Below, piece by piece: positions 46,343 to 54,944 of a DNA stretch of 64,000 nucleotides. Under the pieces are notes generated by a model, which did not search any database, was not told where the DNA came from, and saw only the letters and a program-made list of their open reading frames with translations. A program made the position numbers and the translations under genes. The stretch's first letter is position 1. The number at the start of each line of letters is the position of its first letter. The stretch spans positions 62,001-126,000 of the forward strand of contig NZ_OKQO01000001.1 in assembly GCF_900289145.1 (NCBI RefSeq). The letters run 5' to 3'. Origin of the DNA: Neobittarella massiliensis (ex Bilen et al. 2018) (GTDB lineage Bacteria; Bacillota; Clostridia; Oscillospirales; Ruminococcaceae).

Positions 46343-46424
46343 GCGGGAGTGGCGGAATGGCAGACGCGCTGGTCTTAGGAGCCAGTACTTCGGTGTGTGG
46401 GTTCAAGTCCCATCTCCCGCACCA
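46343..46424 (+). tRNA. tRNA-Leu (anticodon UAG)
   Basis: The acceptor stem GCGGGAG/CTCCCGC closes a full cloverleaf of 82 bases with encoded CCA. D arm GCG/CGC, anticodon arm CTGGT-CTTAGGA-GCCAG with anticodon TAG, long variable arm TACTTCGGTGT typical of class II tRNA, and T arm GTGGG-TTCAAGT-CCCAT. It reads CUN leucine codons. Confidence 0.96.
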
Positions 46425-46433
46425 AACTGATAT

Positions 46434-46478
46434 GATCCGGATTTTTCCCAATTAGGGAGGAGTTCGGATCTTTATTTT
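46434..46478 (+). terminator. Terminator of tRNA-Leu
   Basis: GATCCG (46434-46439) pairs with CGGATC (46465-46470) enclosing an inner TCCC/GGGA hairpin, followed by TTTATTTT. Confidence 0.75.
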
Positions 46479-46759
46479 GCTCTAGAGAGCTGTAGACAAA
46501 AGCTGTGAGGCGGTATCTATTCGATATCGCCTCACAGCTTGATGTAAGTCTGTTTTTACTCCCCGATTTAGCCGGAATCGAGCCTGGAATATCCTGCTGT
46601 CTTTGGGAGAAACCGTTACCTGTTCTTCCCTCACTTTGAAATATGAGCACAGGCTCCCGCGGGCACGATTTTCATCGGTACCGGTTTGTTCTTCCGCAGA
46701 AATGTTCGTGATGGTATAGCGACAGGACCGATGCTGTCTGCCACAATGATGCAAAAGGT
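46479..46759. other. Non-coding stretch after tRNA-Leu
   Basis: No supported gene. A perfect 13-pair hairpin AAGCTGTGAGGCG/CGCCTCACAGCTT lies at 46500-46540. On the minus strand it is followed by TTTTG and could terminate transcripts from the glycohydrolase gene. The remaining 220 bases are featureless; integration remnants near the tRNA were looked for and not found. Confidence 0.5.
46500..46540 (-). terminator. Perfect hairpin, probable terminator of the ADP-ribosylglycohydrolase gene
   Basis: Thirteen perfect pairs plus an inner GGTATC/GATATC extension. The minus-strand side continues CTTTTG. It lies about 220 bases beyond the stop of the minus-strand gene. Confidence 0.5.
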
Positions 46760-48193
46760 TTACGCAAAGGTTTCGCTGTAACGGTATTCATCTTTTATCT
46801 CGGTGTTCGGTGTGACCTCCCGTTTGGCAATTTTGAATGTCCGCTCTGCCAGATCTTCAATGCGGTTCATCTCCTCGCCGAGCACCGTACTTCCCAAGCG
46901 CCCACCGAGGGGCATCGTCCATTTTTCTTCGATCCCCGCAGTGCCCAGGAGCGTCCCCATGATCGCGCCTACCACCGCGGCATTGGAGTCGGTATCAAAG
47001 GCAAACGATACACAGTTTCCGATCGCCCGTGAAAAATCACCACCCGAATGTAGCAGAGAAAGCACCACGATCTTTTCGTTGGGAACAATGTGGCACCACT
47101 CGAATATATTGTATTCATCGTGCTGGTTATGTAGCGCTTCTATAGACTCCTCGAGTGTCATCCCACTGTCGAATTCGGCGATCGCGGAGCGCACGGCCTT
47201 GGTGAGCCTGGAGTTCTCAGGGATCTCCGCAAGCCCCGCTTCTATGATCTCGCGCACATCCGTAAGATGCATGGCAGCTGCTACCATGGCTGCTGTAAAC
47301 ATCTCGCCGTAGATGCCATTTCTCGTATGAGATACGCAAGCATCTCGAAAAGCTGCCTCGGCGGCGGCCACGGTATTGCCGGGATTCACCCAACCGAACA
47401 TCTCCGCTCTGATCTGCGCCCCCACCCACTCTCTATAAGGATTTTGGAAGGTGGCAGTCGCGGGAGCAGACAGCCCTCGGAGCACATTTTTATAGGCTAT
47501 TCGTTCCGCCGTAAAACACAGTCCAGCCGGGACCCAGTTGATCCATGCAAACAACACATCACCGGGGTCAAAATCGTACCCAAACTCCTCCATGAGTTTC
47601 AAATTGAGTACAGTATAGTTGGTGTCATCGTCCGTAGGCGCATACCCCTTCAGCTCGTCGATCCACGGCTGTTTGATCAGAGGCGAACCCGTCTTGATGT
47701 TGTACTTTTCGATCATGTCCGGGGTAAAGTCTTTGGTGGATACATAGCGATTTACGGGATAGTTATCTATTTCTTTTAACATACTGAGGAGGTTCTCATG
47801 CTTCCAAAACTCGAGGGGCTTGCCGAGAAGACAGCCGACGATTCTTCCCGTCCAGCCTCCAAGGATGCGATCCTTGATGGTCTCATCTGGTATGTTGGCG
47901 ATTTCTCGCTTTTTTTCAGGCCGCTCTTGCAGAATTTCCTCGTAGACCGACGGCTCAACATGATCCGTTTTTTCCTTGATCGGCGCTTCCCGCATCTTCC
48001 TTTCCAGTGCATAAGCGACCTCAAGATCGCCAATGGAATCCTGCCGGTCGTCCGAGTAGAATCTTTTTTGTATGGCTTTACACACCTCCTCCAGATGCGC
48101 AACATCGCGCCCCTCATCTCTCGCCTGCTGCCAATCGTAATACACACGGGCAGTATACAGGGCAAACATGTCGTTCTCCATAAAATGTTTCAT
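46760..48193 (-). CDS. ADP-ribosylglycohydrolase-family protein
   Basis: A 477-residue protein. Residues 1 to about 110 are a charged extension without a recognised domain. The rest is a DraG/ADP-ribosylglycohydrolase fold: RILGGWTGRIVGCLLGKPLE, the acidic metal motif APTDDDTNYT and the second Asp cluster AFDTDSNAAVVGAIMG. Members remove ADP-ribose from proteins or act on small ADP-ribosyl or sugar compounds. Pairing with a LacI regulator suggests a catabolic, sugar or nucleoside role here. GGAG lies five bases before ATG 48193. Confidence 0.85.
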   Translation of the reverse strand: MKHFMENDMFALYTARVYYDWQQARDEGRDVAHLEEVCKAIQKRFYSDDRQDSIGDLEVAYALERKMREAPIKEKTDHVEPSVYEEILQERPEKKREIANIPDETIKDRILGGWTGRIVGCLLGKPLEFWKHENLLSMLKEIDNYPVNRYVSTKDFTPDMIEKYNIKTGSPLIKQPWIDELKGYAPTDDDTNYTVLNLKLMEEFGYDFDPGDVLFAWINWVPAGLCFTAERIAYKNVLRGLSAPATATFQNPYREWVGAQIRAEMFGWVNPGNTVAAAEAAFRDACVSHTRNGIYGEMFTAAMVAAAMHLTDVREIIEAGLAEIPENSRLTKAVRSAIAEFDSGMTLEESIEALHNQHDEYNIFEWCHIVPNEKIVVLSLLHSGGDFSRAIGNCVSFAFDTDSNAAVVGAIMGTLLGTAGIEEKWTMPLGGRLGSTVLGEEMNRIEDLAERTFKIAKREVTPNTEIKDEYRYSETFA

Positions 48194-48459
48194 ACTTTCT
48201 CCGGGAGCAATATGTGAAAGTATCGCTCCCCCTCCTTAAATAATTTTTTATTCCACTGCCGATAAACAGCAAAATAGCGAAAATATAGGGGATACAGCCC
48301 AAAATCTATGCTGGGTGGTGAAACGTCGTCAGGGTAAGCCTTGTGGCCAAACAGCGGGCAAACACAAGGGCTACCATGCCGGAGAGAAGAGGGGCGTTGC
48401 CGGCTGGCACCGCGGCAAAACATACCATGTAAGTTCACACAAATAAAAACATTGAGCCC

Positions 48460-49452
48460 TTATACGGATTTTCGTGACACGATCTCACAGTCAATGAATT
48501 TTTCGCCCAGGGGAACATCGTTTTGGATCCGGGACATCAGCATTTCTGCACTCTCAACGCCCACTTCGCGGCCGTGCAGGTCCACAGTTGTGAGGGGGGG
48601 ATTGAGATATTGGGAAATAGAGATATTGTCGATGCCGACCACCTTGACGTCTTCGGGTACACGCAAACGCTTTTCGCTGAGGGCAAGAAGCGCGCCTGCT
48701 GCGATCAGGTCGTTGCCACACAAGACCCCATCAATACACCCGCCAGAGAAAAGGCTCGCGATCCCATGGAGCCCTGTTTCGGAGCTAAAATCGCCCTGCT
48801 GGTATATGAGATCTGCACGGATCTCCCGGCCACAGTCTTTTAGGGCATTTATATAGCCCTCAATACGGGTGGAACCGGTGGAGGGGGAGGGTCCGATATA
48901 GGAGATCTGGCGGCAGCCTTTGCGGATGAGTAGTTCAGTGGCCTTATAGGCTGCCGCATGGGAGTTGACATCCACGATACCTACATCAGATATATCTGTG
49001 GAAAAACCATGGTCGACAACAACAATTGGGATTTTGAATTGCGAGATAGATTCCGCGTTCTCAGAAGATAAGCTGCGCAGAAAGATGATCCCATCAACCA
49101 TTTTTGAGCGCAGGAAACGAAAACTATCCAGCTCCGAGGATTTCTCTGTATCGGTATTACAAATGAGAACGCTGATACCTTTTGCCCTACAGGCCGATTC
49201 GATTCCAGTTACAATTTTAGCGATATAAGGGTCGGCAATATCATAGGTAACGACCCCGATCATATTGCTGCTCTTACGCCGCAGCCCCTTGGCGATCTCA
49301 TTGGGGACATAGTGGTACTTCTGAACGATCCCCAATACTCTTTCTCTGGTCGCTTCACTGATATGCATGTCTACGTTGTTCAATATTTTAGAAACCGTTG
49401 TGATAGAAACGCCAGCTTCCATCGCGATATCTTTCATCGTTTTTTTCTTCAA
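48460..49452 (-). CDS. LacI-family transcriptional regulator
   Basis: A 330-residue regulator. The N-terminal helix-turn-helix and hinge helix read MKDIAMEAGVSITTVSKILN and YVPNEIAKGLRRKSSNMIG. The rest is a periplasmic-binding-like sensor domain (IADPYIAKIVTGIE, VDGIIFLRSL, RIEGYINAL, VVGIDNISISQYLNPPLTT). The start is TTG at 49452 with GAGGGG six bases before it; ATG 49437 is the alternative. An operator-like palindrome lies in its own leader, so autoregulation is expected. Target presumably the glycohydrolase gene 266 bases downstream. Confidence 0.93.
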   Translation of the reverse strand: MKKKTMKDIAMEAGVSITTVSKILNNVDMHISEATRERVLGIVQKYHYVPNEIAKGLRRKSSNMIGVVTYDIADPYIAKIVTGIESACRAKGISVLICNTDTEKSSELDSFRFLRSKMVDGIIFLRSLSSENAESISQFKIPIVVVDHGFSTDISDVGIVDVNSHAAAYKATELLIRKGCRQISYIGPSPSTGSTRIEGYINALKDCGREIRADLIYQQGDFSSETGLHGIASLFSGGCIDGVLCGNDLIAAGALLALSEKRLRVPEDVKVVGIDNISISQYLNPPLTTVDLHGREVGVESAEMLMSRIQNDVPLGEKFIDCEIVSRKSV

Positions 49453-49503
49453 TTTCTACCCCTCACAATCAATTTATATAAAAATTATTGTAGGTTAACG
49501 TTA

Positions 49504-49521
49504 TAGGTAAACGTTTTCCTA
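49504..49521 (-). promoter_or_regulatory. LacI-type operator upstream of the regulator gene
   Basis: TAGGTAAAC is followed by GTTTTCCTA: an 18-bp inverted repeat with one mismatch and the central AAACGTTT typical of LacI/CcpA family sites. It lies just downstream of the predicted start point of the regulator promoter. Confidence 0.65.
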
Positions 49522-49534
49522 AATCTTTATTGTC

Positions 49535-49563
49535 ATTATAGATACGATCACAAAACTTGTCTA
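49535..49563 (-). promoter_or_regulatory. Promoter of the LacI-family gene
   Basis: Minus strand TAGACA (49563-49558), a 17-base spacer and a perfect TATAAT (49540-49535). Confidence 0.65.
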
Positions 49564-49902
49564 GTGATTATGTGCACAGGAATCGCCATATGCGTTTGTG
49601 GATAATCACATGCTGCCTATTGTGTCAATTGCTCCACCCATCTAGTTGGCGGTCAAGTGGGGGGATGGCTCCACAACAGAATTCCTCCTGTTGTAAATAC
49701 TTATCCTGATAGAGAAGAAACGATTTCCGTTTATGATGGACAGTGAAAAAGTTTTATTTTGAACATGCTTATAACGTGTCTTACAATGAATAAGGCGGCT
49801 GCCCGTACTGGGCCGCCGCCTTGTTTTCCTTTTCGTAGATCCGCGTCTGCTGCACAGAGCTTCACCTGCCAGCAGGCGTTTGACAAAATTTTTCGGTATC
49901 GC
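49564..49902. other. Intergenic region between the LacI gene and the reductase promoter
   Basis: No complete gene. A start-less open stretch of 46 codons (49606-49746, ending in YPDREETISVYDGQ) may be a gene remnant. It is followed by a good terminator (49792-49828) that has no intact gene to serve, which supports decay. Confidence 0.4.
49792..49828 (+). terminator. Orphan terminator
   Basis: AAGGCGGC pairs with GCCGCCTT enclosing GCCC/GGGC, followed by GTTTTCC. Confidence 0.6.
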
Positions 49903-49933
49903 TTGACTTGGAGCCCACTCCAGGTGTTACTAT
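49903..49933 (+). promoter_or_regulatory. MerR-type promoter of the aldo/keto reductase gene
   Basis: TTGACT (49903-49908) and TACTAT (49928-49933) are separated by 19 bases, the over-long spacing typical of MerR-activated promoters. The spacer holds the dyad TGGAG-CCCA-CTCCA. A very similar arrangement occurs at 56012-56042. Confidence 0.7.
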
Positions 49934-49997
49934 AAATTGACACAGGTGAAACAGCATGCCCCGATGTCGGGACTGCCCCAAACAGGAGGTTTACAGG

Positions 49998-51124
49998 ATG
50001 GAGAGACCGGTAAAAAAATTGGGCTTTGGCTTGATGCGCATGCCCGTGCGCGACACCGCTGACCAGACCAGCGTAGATATGCCCCAGGTCGAGCAGATGG
50101 TAGATACATTTTTACAGCGCGGTTTTACGTATTTCGATACCGCCTATATGTACCACGCCTTTCACAGCGAAGAGGTCCTGCGCGAGGCGCTGGTCAAACG
50201 GCACCCGCGAGATACCTTTACCGTAGCCACCAAAATGCCCATCATGTTTTTAAAAAAAGAAGAGGATCAGCAGCGCATCTTCGATGAACAACTCGAAAAA
50301 TGTGGTGTGGAGTACTTCGATTACTACCTGCTGCACAATCTCAATGTGTCCCACTACCAGATCGCGCAGAAGTTTCACAGCTTCGACTTTATCAGCCAGA
50401 AAAAGCAGAGGGGAAGATCCGCCATATCGGTTTTTCTTTCCACGACAGTGCCCAGCTGCTCGACGAGATCCTGACCGCTCACCCCGAGGTGGAATTCGTG
50501 CAGCTGCAGCTCAACTATCTCGATTGGGACAATCCCAGCATTCAGTCGGGCGCCTGCTACCAGGTAGCGCAAAAGCACGGCAAGCCGGTCATCGTTATGG
50601 AGCCGGTAAAAGGCGGTACGCTGGCCGAAGTGCCCCCCAGTGCCAAAGAGCTCTTCACCCGCTTTGCGCCGCAAAACTCGGTCCCGTCATGGGCCATCCG
50701 CTTTGCCGCCAGCTTAGAGGGGGTCATGGTGGTGCTCAGCGGCATGTCCAGCCTGCCGCAGCTGCTCGATAATACCGGCTATATGCAGCAGTTTATTCCC
50801 CTCAGCGATGAAGAGCAGGCGGTGGTGCGCCAGGCAGTAGACCTGATCAATGCCGCCATCGCCGTCCCCTGTACCGGCTGTCGCTACTGCGTCGACGGCT
50901 GCCCTAAACAGATCCCCATCCCCCAGTATTTTGCCCTCTATAACGCTGAGAAGCAGGCCCTCAATAAGGGATTTTCCACCCAACAGGTCTACTATAATAA
51001 CTATACCAAAACAGCCGGCAAAGCCTCCGACTGTATCGGCTGCAAACAGTGTGAGCGCAGCTGTCCCCAGCATATCGAGATCGTGCGCCACCTGAAAGAA
51101 GTGGCGGCAACTTTCGAAAAATAA
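49998..51124 (+). pseudogene. Aldo/keto reductase with C-terminal 4Fe-4S ferredoxin domain, one-base frameshift
   Basis: The frame from ATG 49998 (AGGAGG upstream) encodes an AKR barrel (LGFGLMRMPV, FDTAYMYHAFHSEEVLREAL, catalytic-type Asp and Tyr) up to the A5 run at 50400-50404. From there the homologous sequence continues in the -1 frame: [30 protein letters not shown], then two cluster motifs [13 protein letters not shown] and [13 protein letters not shown]. Adding one base restores 375 residues. Both halves are otherwise intact, so this is a recent mutation, a sequencing error in a homopolymer, or less likely programmed slippage. Confidence 0.85.
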
Positions 51125-51147
51125 GCAGACCTGACCAACTATCTGAT

Positions 51148-51182
51148 AAGAGGCGGCATTCCTTAGGGGGTGCCGCCTCTTG
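51148..51182 (+). terminator. Terminator after the reductase gene
   Basis: AAGAGGCGGCA pairs perfectly with TGCCGCCTCTT around a 12-base loop; the T-tract is short. Confidence 0.65.
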
Positions 51183-51278
51183 TATGCGCGCACAGATTGC
51201 GCATAGATAGAGGTATACAATACAGCCATTTTAAGGTCTCACTCGGCGGCTTGGGTGGTCTTGAGAGGGATACTGGTG

Positions 51279-52670
51279 ATGCAAAAGGACAAAAAGCACA
51301 GCCTTGACATCAGCGTCAGATCGTTTGTCACTGCACCCATTATGCTGCTGGTGCCCATGGTGGCCACCTATGCACTGACGCTGCTTATTCCCATCGGCAG
51401 CTATCAGCAGCAAATGCAGGTGGGGCAACAGGTGATGGTGGCGGATACCTACCATCAGGTAGCAGGGAGGACTGCTCTTTTGGAGGTGACTGCTGTCGCC
51501 GCTTTTCGTATTGACGGCTCAAGGCGGTGACACCATTTTGGCTATCATCGCCTTTCTGCTCATCGTGGGCGGCACCTTCCACATCCTCGGCCAGGGCGGG
51601 ATCATCTCCTATATGCTGAAAAAGATCGTGTGGCGTTACCGAGAGCCGGTAGTACACATTGCTGTGCTGTATCACCCTGTTTTTTATGGCGCTGGGGGCA
51701 CTGGTGGGCAGCTTTGAGGAATGTGTGCCGCTGGTGCCTATTGCTGTGGCACTGGCGGTGTCAGTGGTGGGGATAGCCTTACCGGTATGAGCATAAGTCT
51801 GCTGGCGGTGGGCTGCGGGTATTTTTCCGGTGTCTACCACCCAGTTACGTGGGGGTAGCGCAAAGATCGGCTGGGCTACCGCTATTTTTCAGTATCAGCT
51901 TGCGGCTGCTCACCTTTTGCTCTTCTGTCTGGTTCTGTCTATCTTTCTGGTGCGCTGTGCTAAAAAGGCCAGAAAGCCCGCCCCGGGCAGTGCAGCGGCG
52001 CCACTTTTTTCTGCCAGTGGCAGATGGAACGGGGCCTGCGGACCTTCGTCGGCACATTGGCCGGCGGTGTAGCGCTCATTTTGCTCTCGCCTTTTTTCGG
52101 CGCTGCAAGTAGCGCTCATACCGTTCGTCGCGCTTGTATTTCTGGTGGTCGGTGTGCTGCCCACCAAGCCGTGCAGTATCGGCTGGGATCGGTTGGAGGG
52201 CACGATTCGCGGCGGGGCCGTAAGTATCTTGCCGGCAGTATTGCTGATCCTGATGGCCAGCTCCGCCAAATGCACCTTGACCGAGGACAAGGTGCTCGAT
52301 ACGGTGCTGCACCGGTCCACCGGACTGATGCAGCAGCTCCCCATAGGGGTGGCGGTGCTCTTCTTGTACCGCATCGCGCTGGTAATGGACTTTTTTATCG
52401 CTTCCGATTTAGCCAAAGCCTTTTTACTCATGCGCCTATGGCCAATCTGTGCAGTATCTCGCGGCAGCTCACCGTACTGGCTGATGCTTACGGCGATGGT
52501 TTTTCCAATGTGTTTTATGCCACGAACCCGGTGCTGCTTATCAGCTTGGGGCTGGCCGGGGTCAGCGATGGTCGCTGGGCTCGCTGGAGCGGTAAATTCC
52601 AGCAGGTAGTGCTGGAATTTACCGGCGGCCTAGTGGTCTGTTGCTATGGGGGCAGACAGTGGGGTATGCG
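51279..52670 (+). pseudogene. Decayed YfcC/C4-dicarboxylate-type membrane carrier
   Basis: Fragments in all three plus-strand frames line up with one YfcC-family carrier of about 460 residues. They are APIMLLVPMVATYALTLLIP with PIGSYQQQ, then GGDTILAIIAFLLIVGGTF, GVLPTKPCSIGWDRLEG with ASSAKCTLTEDKVLDTVL, and GDGFSNVFYATNPVLLISLG. At least four frameshifts and several stops separate them. The order of the fragments is collinear, so this is degradation of a single gene. No insertion sequence is involved. Confidence 0.8.
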
Positions 52671-52676
52671 TAAAAA

Positions 52677-52716
52677 ATCAAAAGGCGCTTTACCCACCGG
52701 AGCAGAGCGCCTTTTG
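52677..52716 (+). terminator. Terminator of the decayed carrier gene
   Basis: AAAAGGCGCT pairs with AGCGCCTTTT across a 16-base loop. Confidence 0.7.
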
Positions 52717-52914
52717 CCCTGTTTTGAGCGTTGCTGATAAGATATCGATCACCTAAAAGACGGCGTAGTCCTGATTCGGTGGAGTTTTGCGTGATAAGGT
52801 GCTAAAAAGTTCATAAAGTAGCCCTTGTAATCTACCGGATACAGGCATACAATGAAACCAGAAATTGGAAACACCTCGCCGATCCGGGGACCACCGCGAA
52901 AAGGAGGTATCACG

Positions 52915-53220
52915 ATGGAATTCAAAAAAATGTATCCGCAATGTATGGCGTTGGGGCGAATTTACAAGATCGTCTCGCTGCGCGTACATGTGACCGGTGC
53001 AACTGCCGCCGAGTTGCAGTTTGCCGAACAGCACCCCTATCTGGCCAACACACAAATGCTGCTCTTTGCCAGAAAGCTGGGCCGCATGACCACCGATATC
53101 GATGACATCGTGGCCGACCTGCTGCTGGTGGTAGATCCCGGCGACTGGCGGGAGCTGCAGGGCCAGCCCCTGCCTCCGCCGCTGCAGCAGGCGTGGTACC
53201 AGGGGTATGTCGCCGCTTGA
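52915..53220 (+). CDS. Hypothetical protein, 101 residues
   Basis: ATG 52915 with AAGGAGGT seven bases upstream, an ideal initiation site. The product is soluble with no signal or membrane segment: MEFKKMYPQCMALGRIYKIV, an apparent helical centre (AELQFAEQHPYLANTQML) and an Asp-rich MTTDIDDIVADLLLVVDPGD. Codon use is host-like. No family is recognised. It stands alone between terminators. Confidence 0.7.
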   Translation: MEFKKMYPQCMALGRIYKIVSLRVHVTGATAAELQFAEQHPYLANTQMLLFARKLGRMTTDIDDIVADLLLVVDPGDWRELQGQPLPPPLQQAWYQGYVAA

Positions 53221-53542
53221 CGGTGGCAGATCAAATGCAGTCAGGGCCCGCTCCCCAAAATGGGGAGCGGGCCCTGACTATTGAGCGTTTTAGCAGATTT
53301 TTTTGATAGCTGTGCAAAGTGGCGCTACCGGTATAAAATAGGGCATACTTACCGGTAATTCCATATCTGCTAAAACAGGGCGACAAAAAGCGACTGTTTA
53401 TCTTATAATTTTTTAAGAATTGGCAAAATATCTGGCATGTCAACAGGCAAAATGCTATGATAGTAAGGCAGACATGGCTGCGATCGGCCAAGATCGGGTC
53501 TGCCGCCCGGCTATTTGGAAGTAGCGGGGCACTAATTGAGTA
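53221..53542. other. Intergenic region before murT
   Basis: Contains a 19-pair perfect hairpin (53239-53279) and then A+T-richer DNA with TATGAT at 53456-53461 that may be the murT -10 (a -35 such as TGGCAT at 53433 is poor). No gene. Confidence 0.45.
53239..53279 (+). terminator. Perfect 19-pair hairpin after the hypothetical gene
   Basis: AGTCAGGGCCCGCTCCCCA pairs without mismatch with its reverse complement around AAA. No T-tract follows, so termination efficiency is uncertain despite the very stable stem. Confidence 0.55.
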
Positions 53543-54943
53543 ATGGAGTATGAAAAAGGCATGAAAGAGAAGAGGACTTTGCGCTTTATTTTTGCCCTGT
53601 GGGTGGCTAAAGCCATGAAGTTGGCCCTAAAGCTGCTGGGCCGTAACGGCACCTACCTGCCGGGCAACACCGCTATCCGCCTGTGCCCCAACTTTTTGGG
53701 GCAGGTGGGCAAACCAAAAACCGTCATCGGCGTTACCGGCACCAACGGCAAGACCACGGTTTCCAACCTGGTGGGTGATGTACTAGAAAAAAGTGGGTAT
53801 ACCCCCATCGGCAACCGGTTCGGCTCCAACACCAACGCCGGTATCGCCACCGTACTGCTAGATAGCTGTGGGCTTTTGGGCGGCAGCAAAAAAGAGCTGG
53901 CCGTGCTGGAGATCGATGAGCGCATGGCCCCGAAGATACTGCCCTATGTACATCTCGACTACCTGGTCATCACCAACCTGTTCCGCGACTCGTACAAGCG
54001 CAACGCCCACGTAGACTTTATCTCCTCGATCTTGCAGAGCAATATCGCCCCCGATACCAAGCTCATCTTAAACGGCGAGGATCTGGTCAGCAATCACCTG
54101 TGCCCGCAAAACAGCCGGGTGTATTTTGGCATTGCCGCCGGCGACGCCAAGAGTACCAGTCAGGGTAATATCATTCACGATATCCTGGTCTGCCCGCAGT
54201 GTGGGGCCAAGCTCCAGTTCGAGTATATCCGCTATAATCACATCGGCCGCGCCCACTGCCCCAACTGCGATTTCGGCTCGCCCGATCTCGATTATGCGGT
54301 GCAGGATATCGACTATCAGCGCCACCTGCTACAGATCGATACGCCTTCTGGCCGGCAGACCTATCGGCTGGTGGGCGACAACATCACCGACATCTACAAC
54401 ACCGTCACCGCCGTGGCGCTCCTGTCCGAGCTGGGTCTCAGCCAGCAAAAGATCACCGCCGCCTTCGATGCCATGCAGATCGTCAAGACCCGTTTTGAGG
54501 AGGACATCGTGGGCGATAAGCGGGTGGTGATGATGCTGGCCAAAGGCCAAAACCCCATCGCCTGCTCCCGTGTGTTCGACTTTGTGCGCCATCAACCGGG
54601 TAAAAAGGCGGTGGTGCTGCTCAACTACGATTACTTCGACAAACAGGAGACCTCCGAGAATATCGCCTGGCTGTTCGACACTGATTTTGAGTTTTTAGAT
54701 CACCCCGATATAAACCAGGTGCTCTGCGTAGGGGTGCGGGCGCTGGATTACCAGCTGCGCTGCCTTATGGCCGGCATACCCGCCGACCGGGCACAGGCCT
54801 GTCCGCAGGATGAACGGGCTGCCGATATGCTGCGGCTCGACGAGGTAGACACCGTATTCATCCTAAATGATCTGTATACCTACGATGTGTCGGTGGCGCT
54901 GCAAAAAAAGATACTGGAAAAACTGCAGAAAGGGGTGGCCTGA
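53543..54943 (+). CDS. murT: Lipid II isoglutaminyl synthase, MurT subunit
   Basis: A 466-residue Mur-ligase-like protein which, with GatD, amidates the D-Glu of lipid II. The ATP loop is GVTGTNGKTTVSNL; NRFGSNTNAGIATVL follows. In the central domain is a four-Cys zinc ribbon (CPQCGAKL, then CPNC) typical of MurT. The C-terminal MurT-specific domain is present (DYFDKQETSENIAWLFDTDF). The start is uncertain: ATG 53543 lacks a clear binding site and in-frame ATG 53561 is possible. The partner gene begins one base after the stop. Confidence 0.93.
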   Translation: MEYEKGMKEKRTLRFIFALWVAKAMKLALKLLGRNGTYLPGNTAIRLCPNFLGQVGKPKTVIGVTGTNGKTTVSNLVGDVLEKSGYTPIGNRFGSNTNAGIATVLLDSCGLLGGSKKELAVLEIDERMAPKILPYVHLDYLVITNLFRDSYKRNAHVDFISSILQSNIAPDTKLILNGEDLVSNHLCPQNSRVYFGIAAGDAKSTSQGNIIHDILVCPQCGAKLQFEYIRYNHIGRAHCPNCDFGSPDLDYAVQDIDYQRHLLQIDTPSGRQTYRLVGDNITDIYNTVTAVALLSELGLSQQKITAAFDAMQIVKTRFEEDIVGDKRVVMMLAKGQNPIACSRVFDFVRHQPGKKAVVLLNYDYFDKQETSENIAWLFDTDFEFLDHPDINQVLCVGVRALDYQLRCLMAGIPADRAQACPQDERAADMLRLDEVDTVFILNDLYTYDVSVALQKKILEKLQKGVA

Positions 54944-54944
54944 G

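Noticed and set aside
46375-46754. Two minus-strand ORFs over and beside tRNA-Leu
   Set aside because: One is the antisense of the tRNA; neither has a start signal or known motif. They were also considered as integrase remnants without support.
48190-48438. Minus-strand ORF between the LacI gene and the glycohydrolase gene
   Set aside because: No binding site and no recognisable domain; the start falls in the regulator's 3' flank.
50397-50410. Programmed -1 frameshift in the reductase gene
   Set aside because: The site is GAAAAAG, not a full X-XXY-YYZ heptamer in frame, and fusion of these two halves in one frame is the family norm, so a simple indel is preferred.
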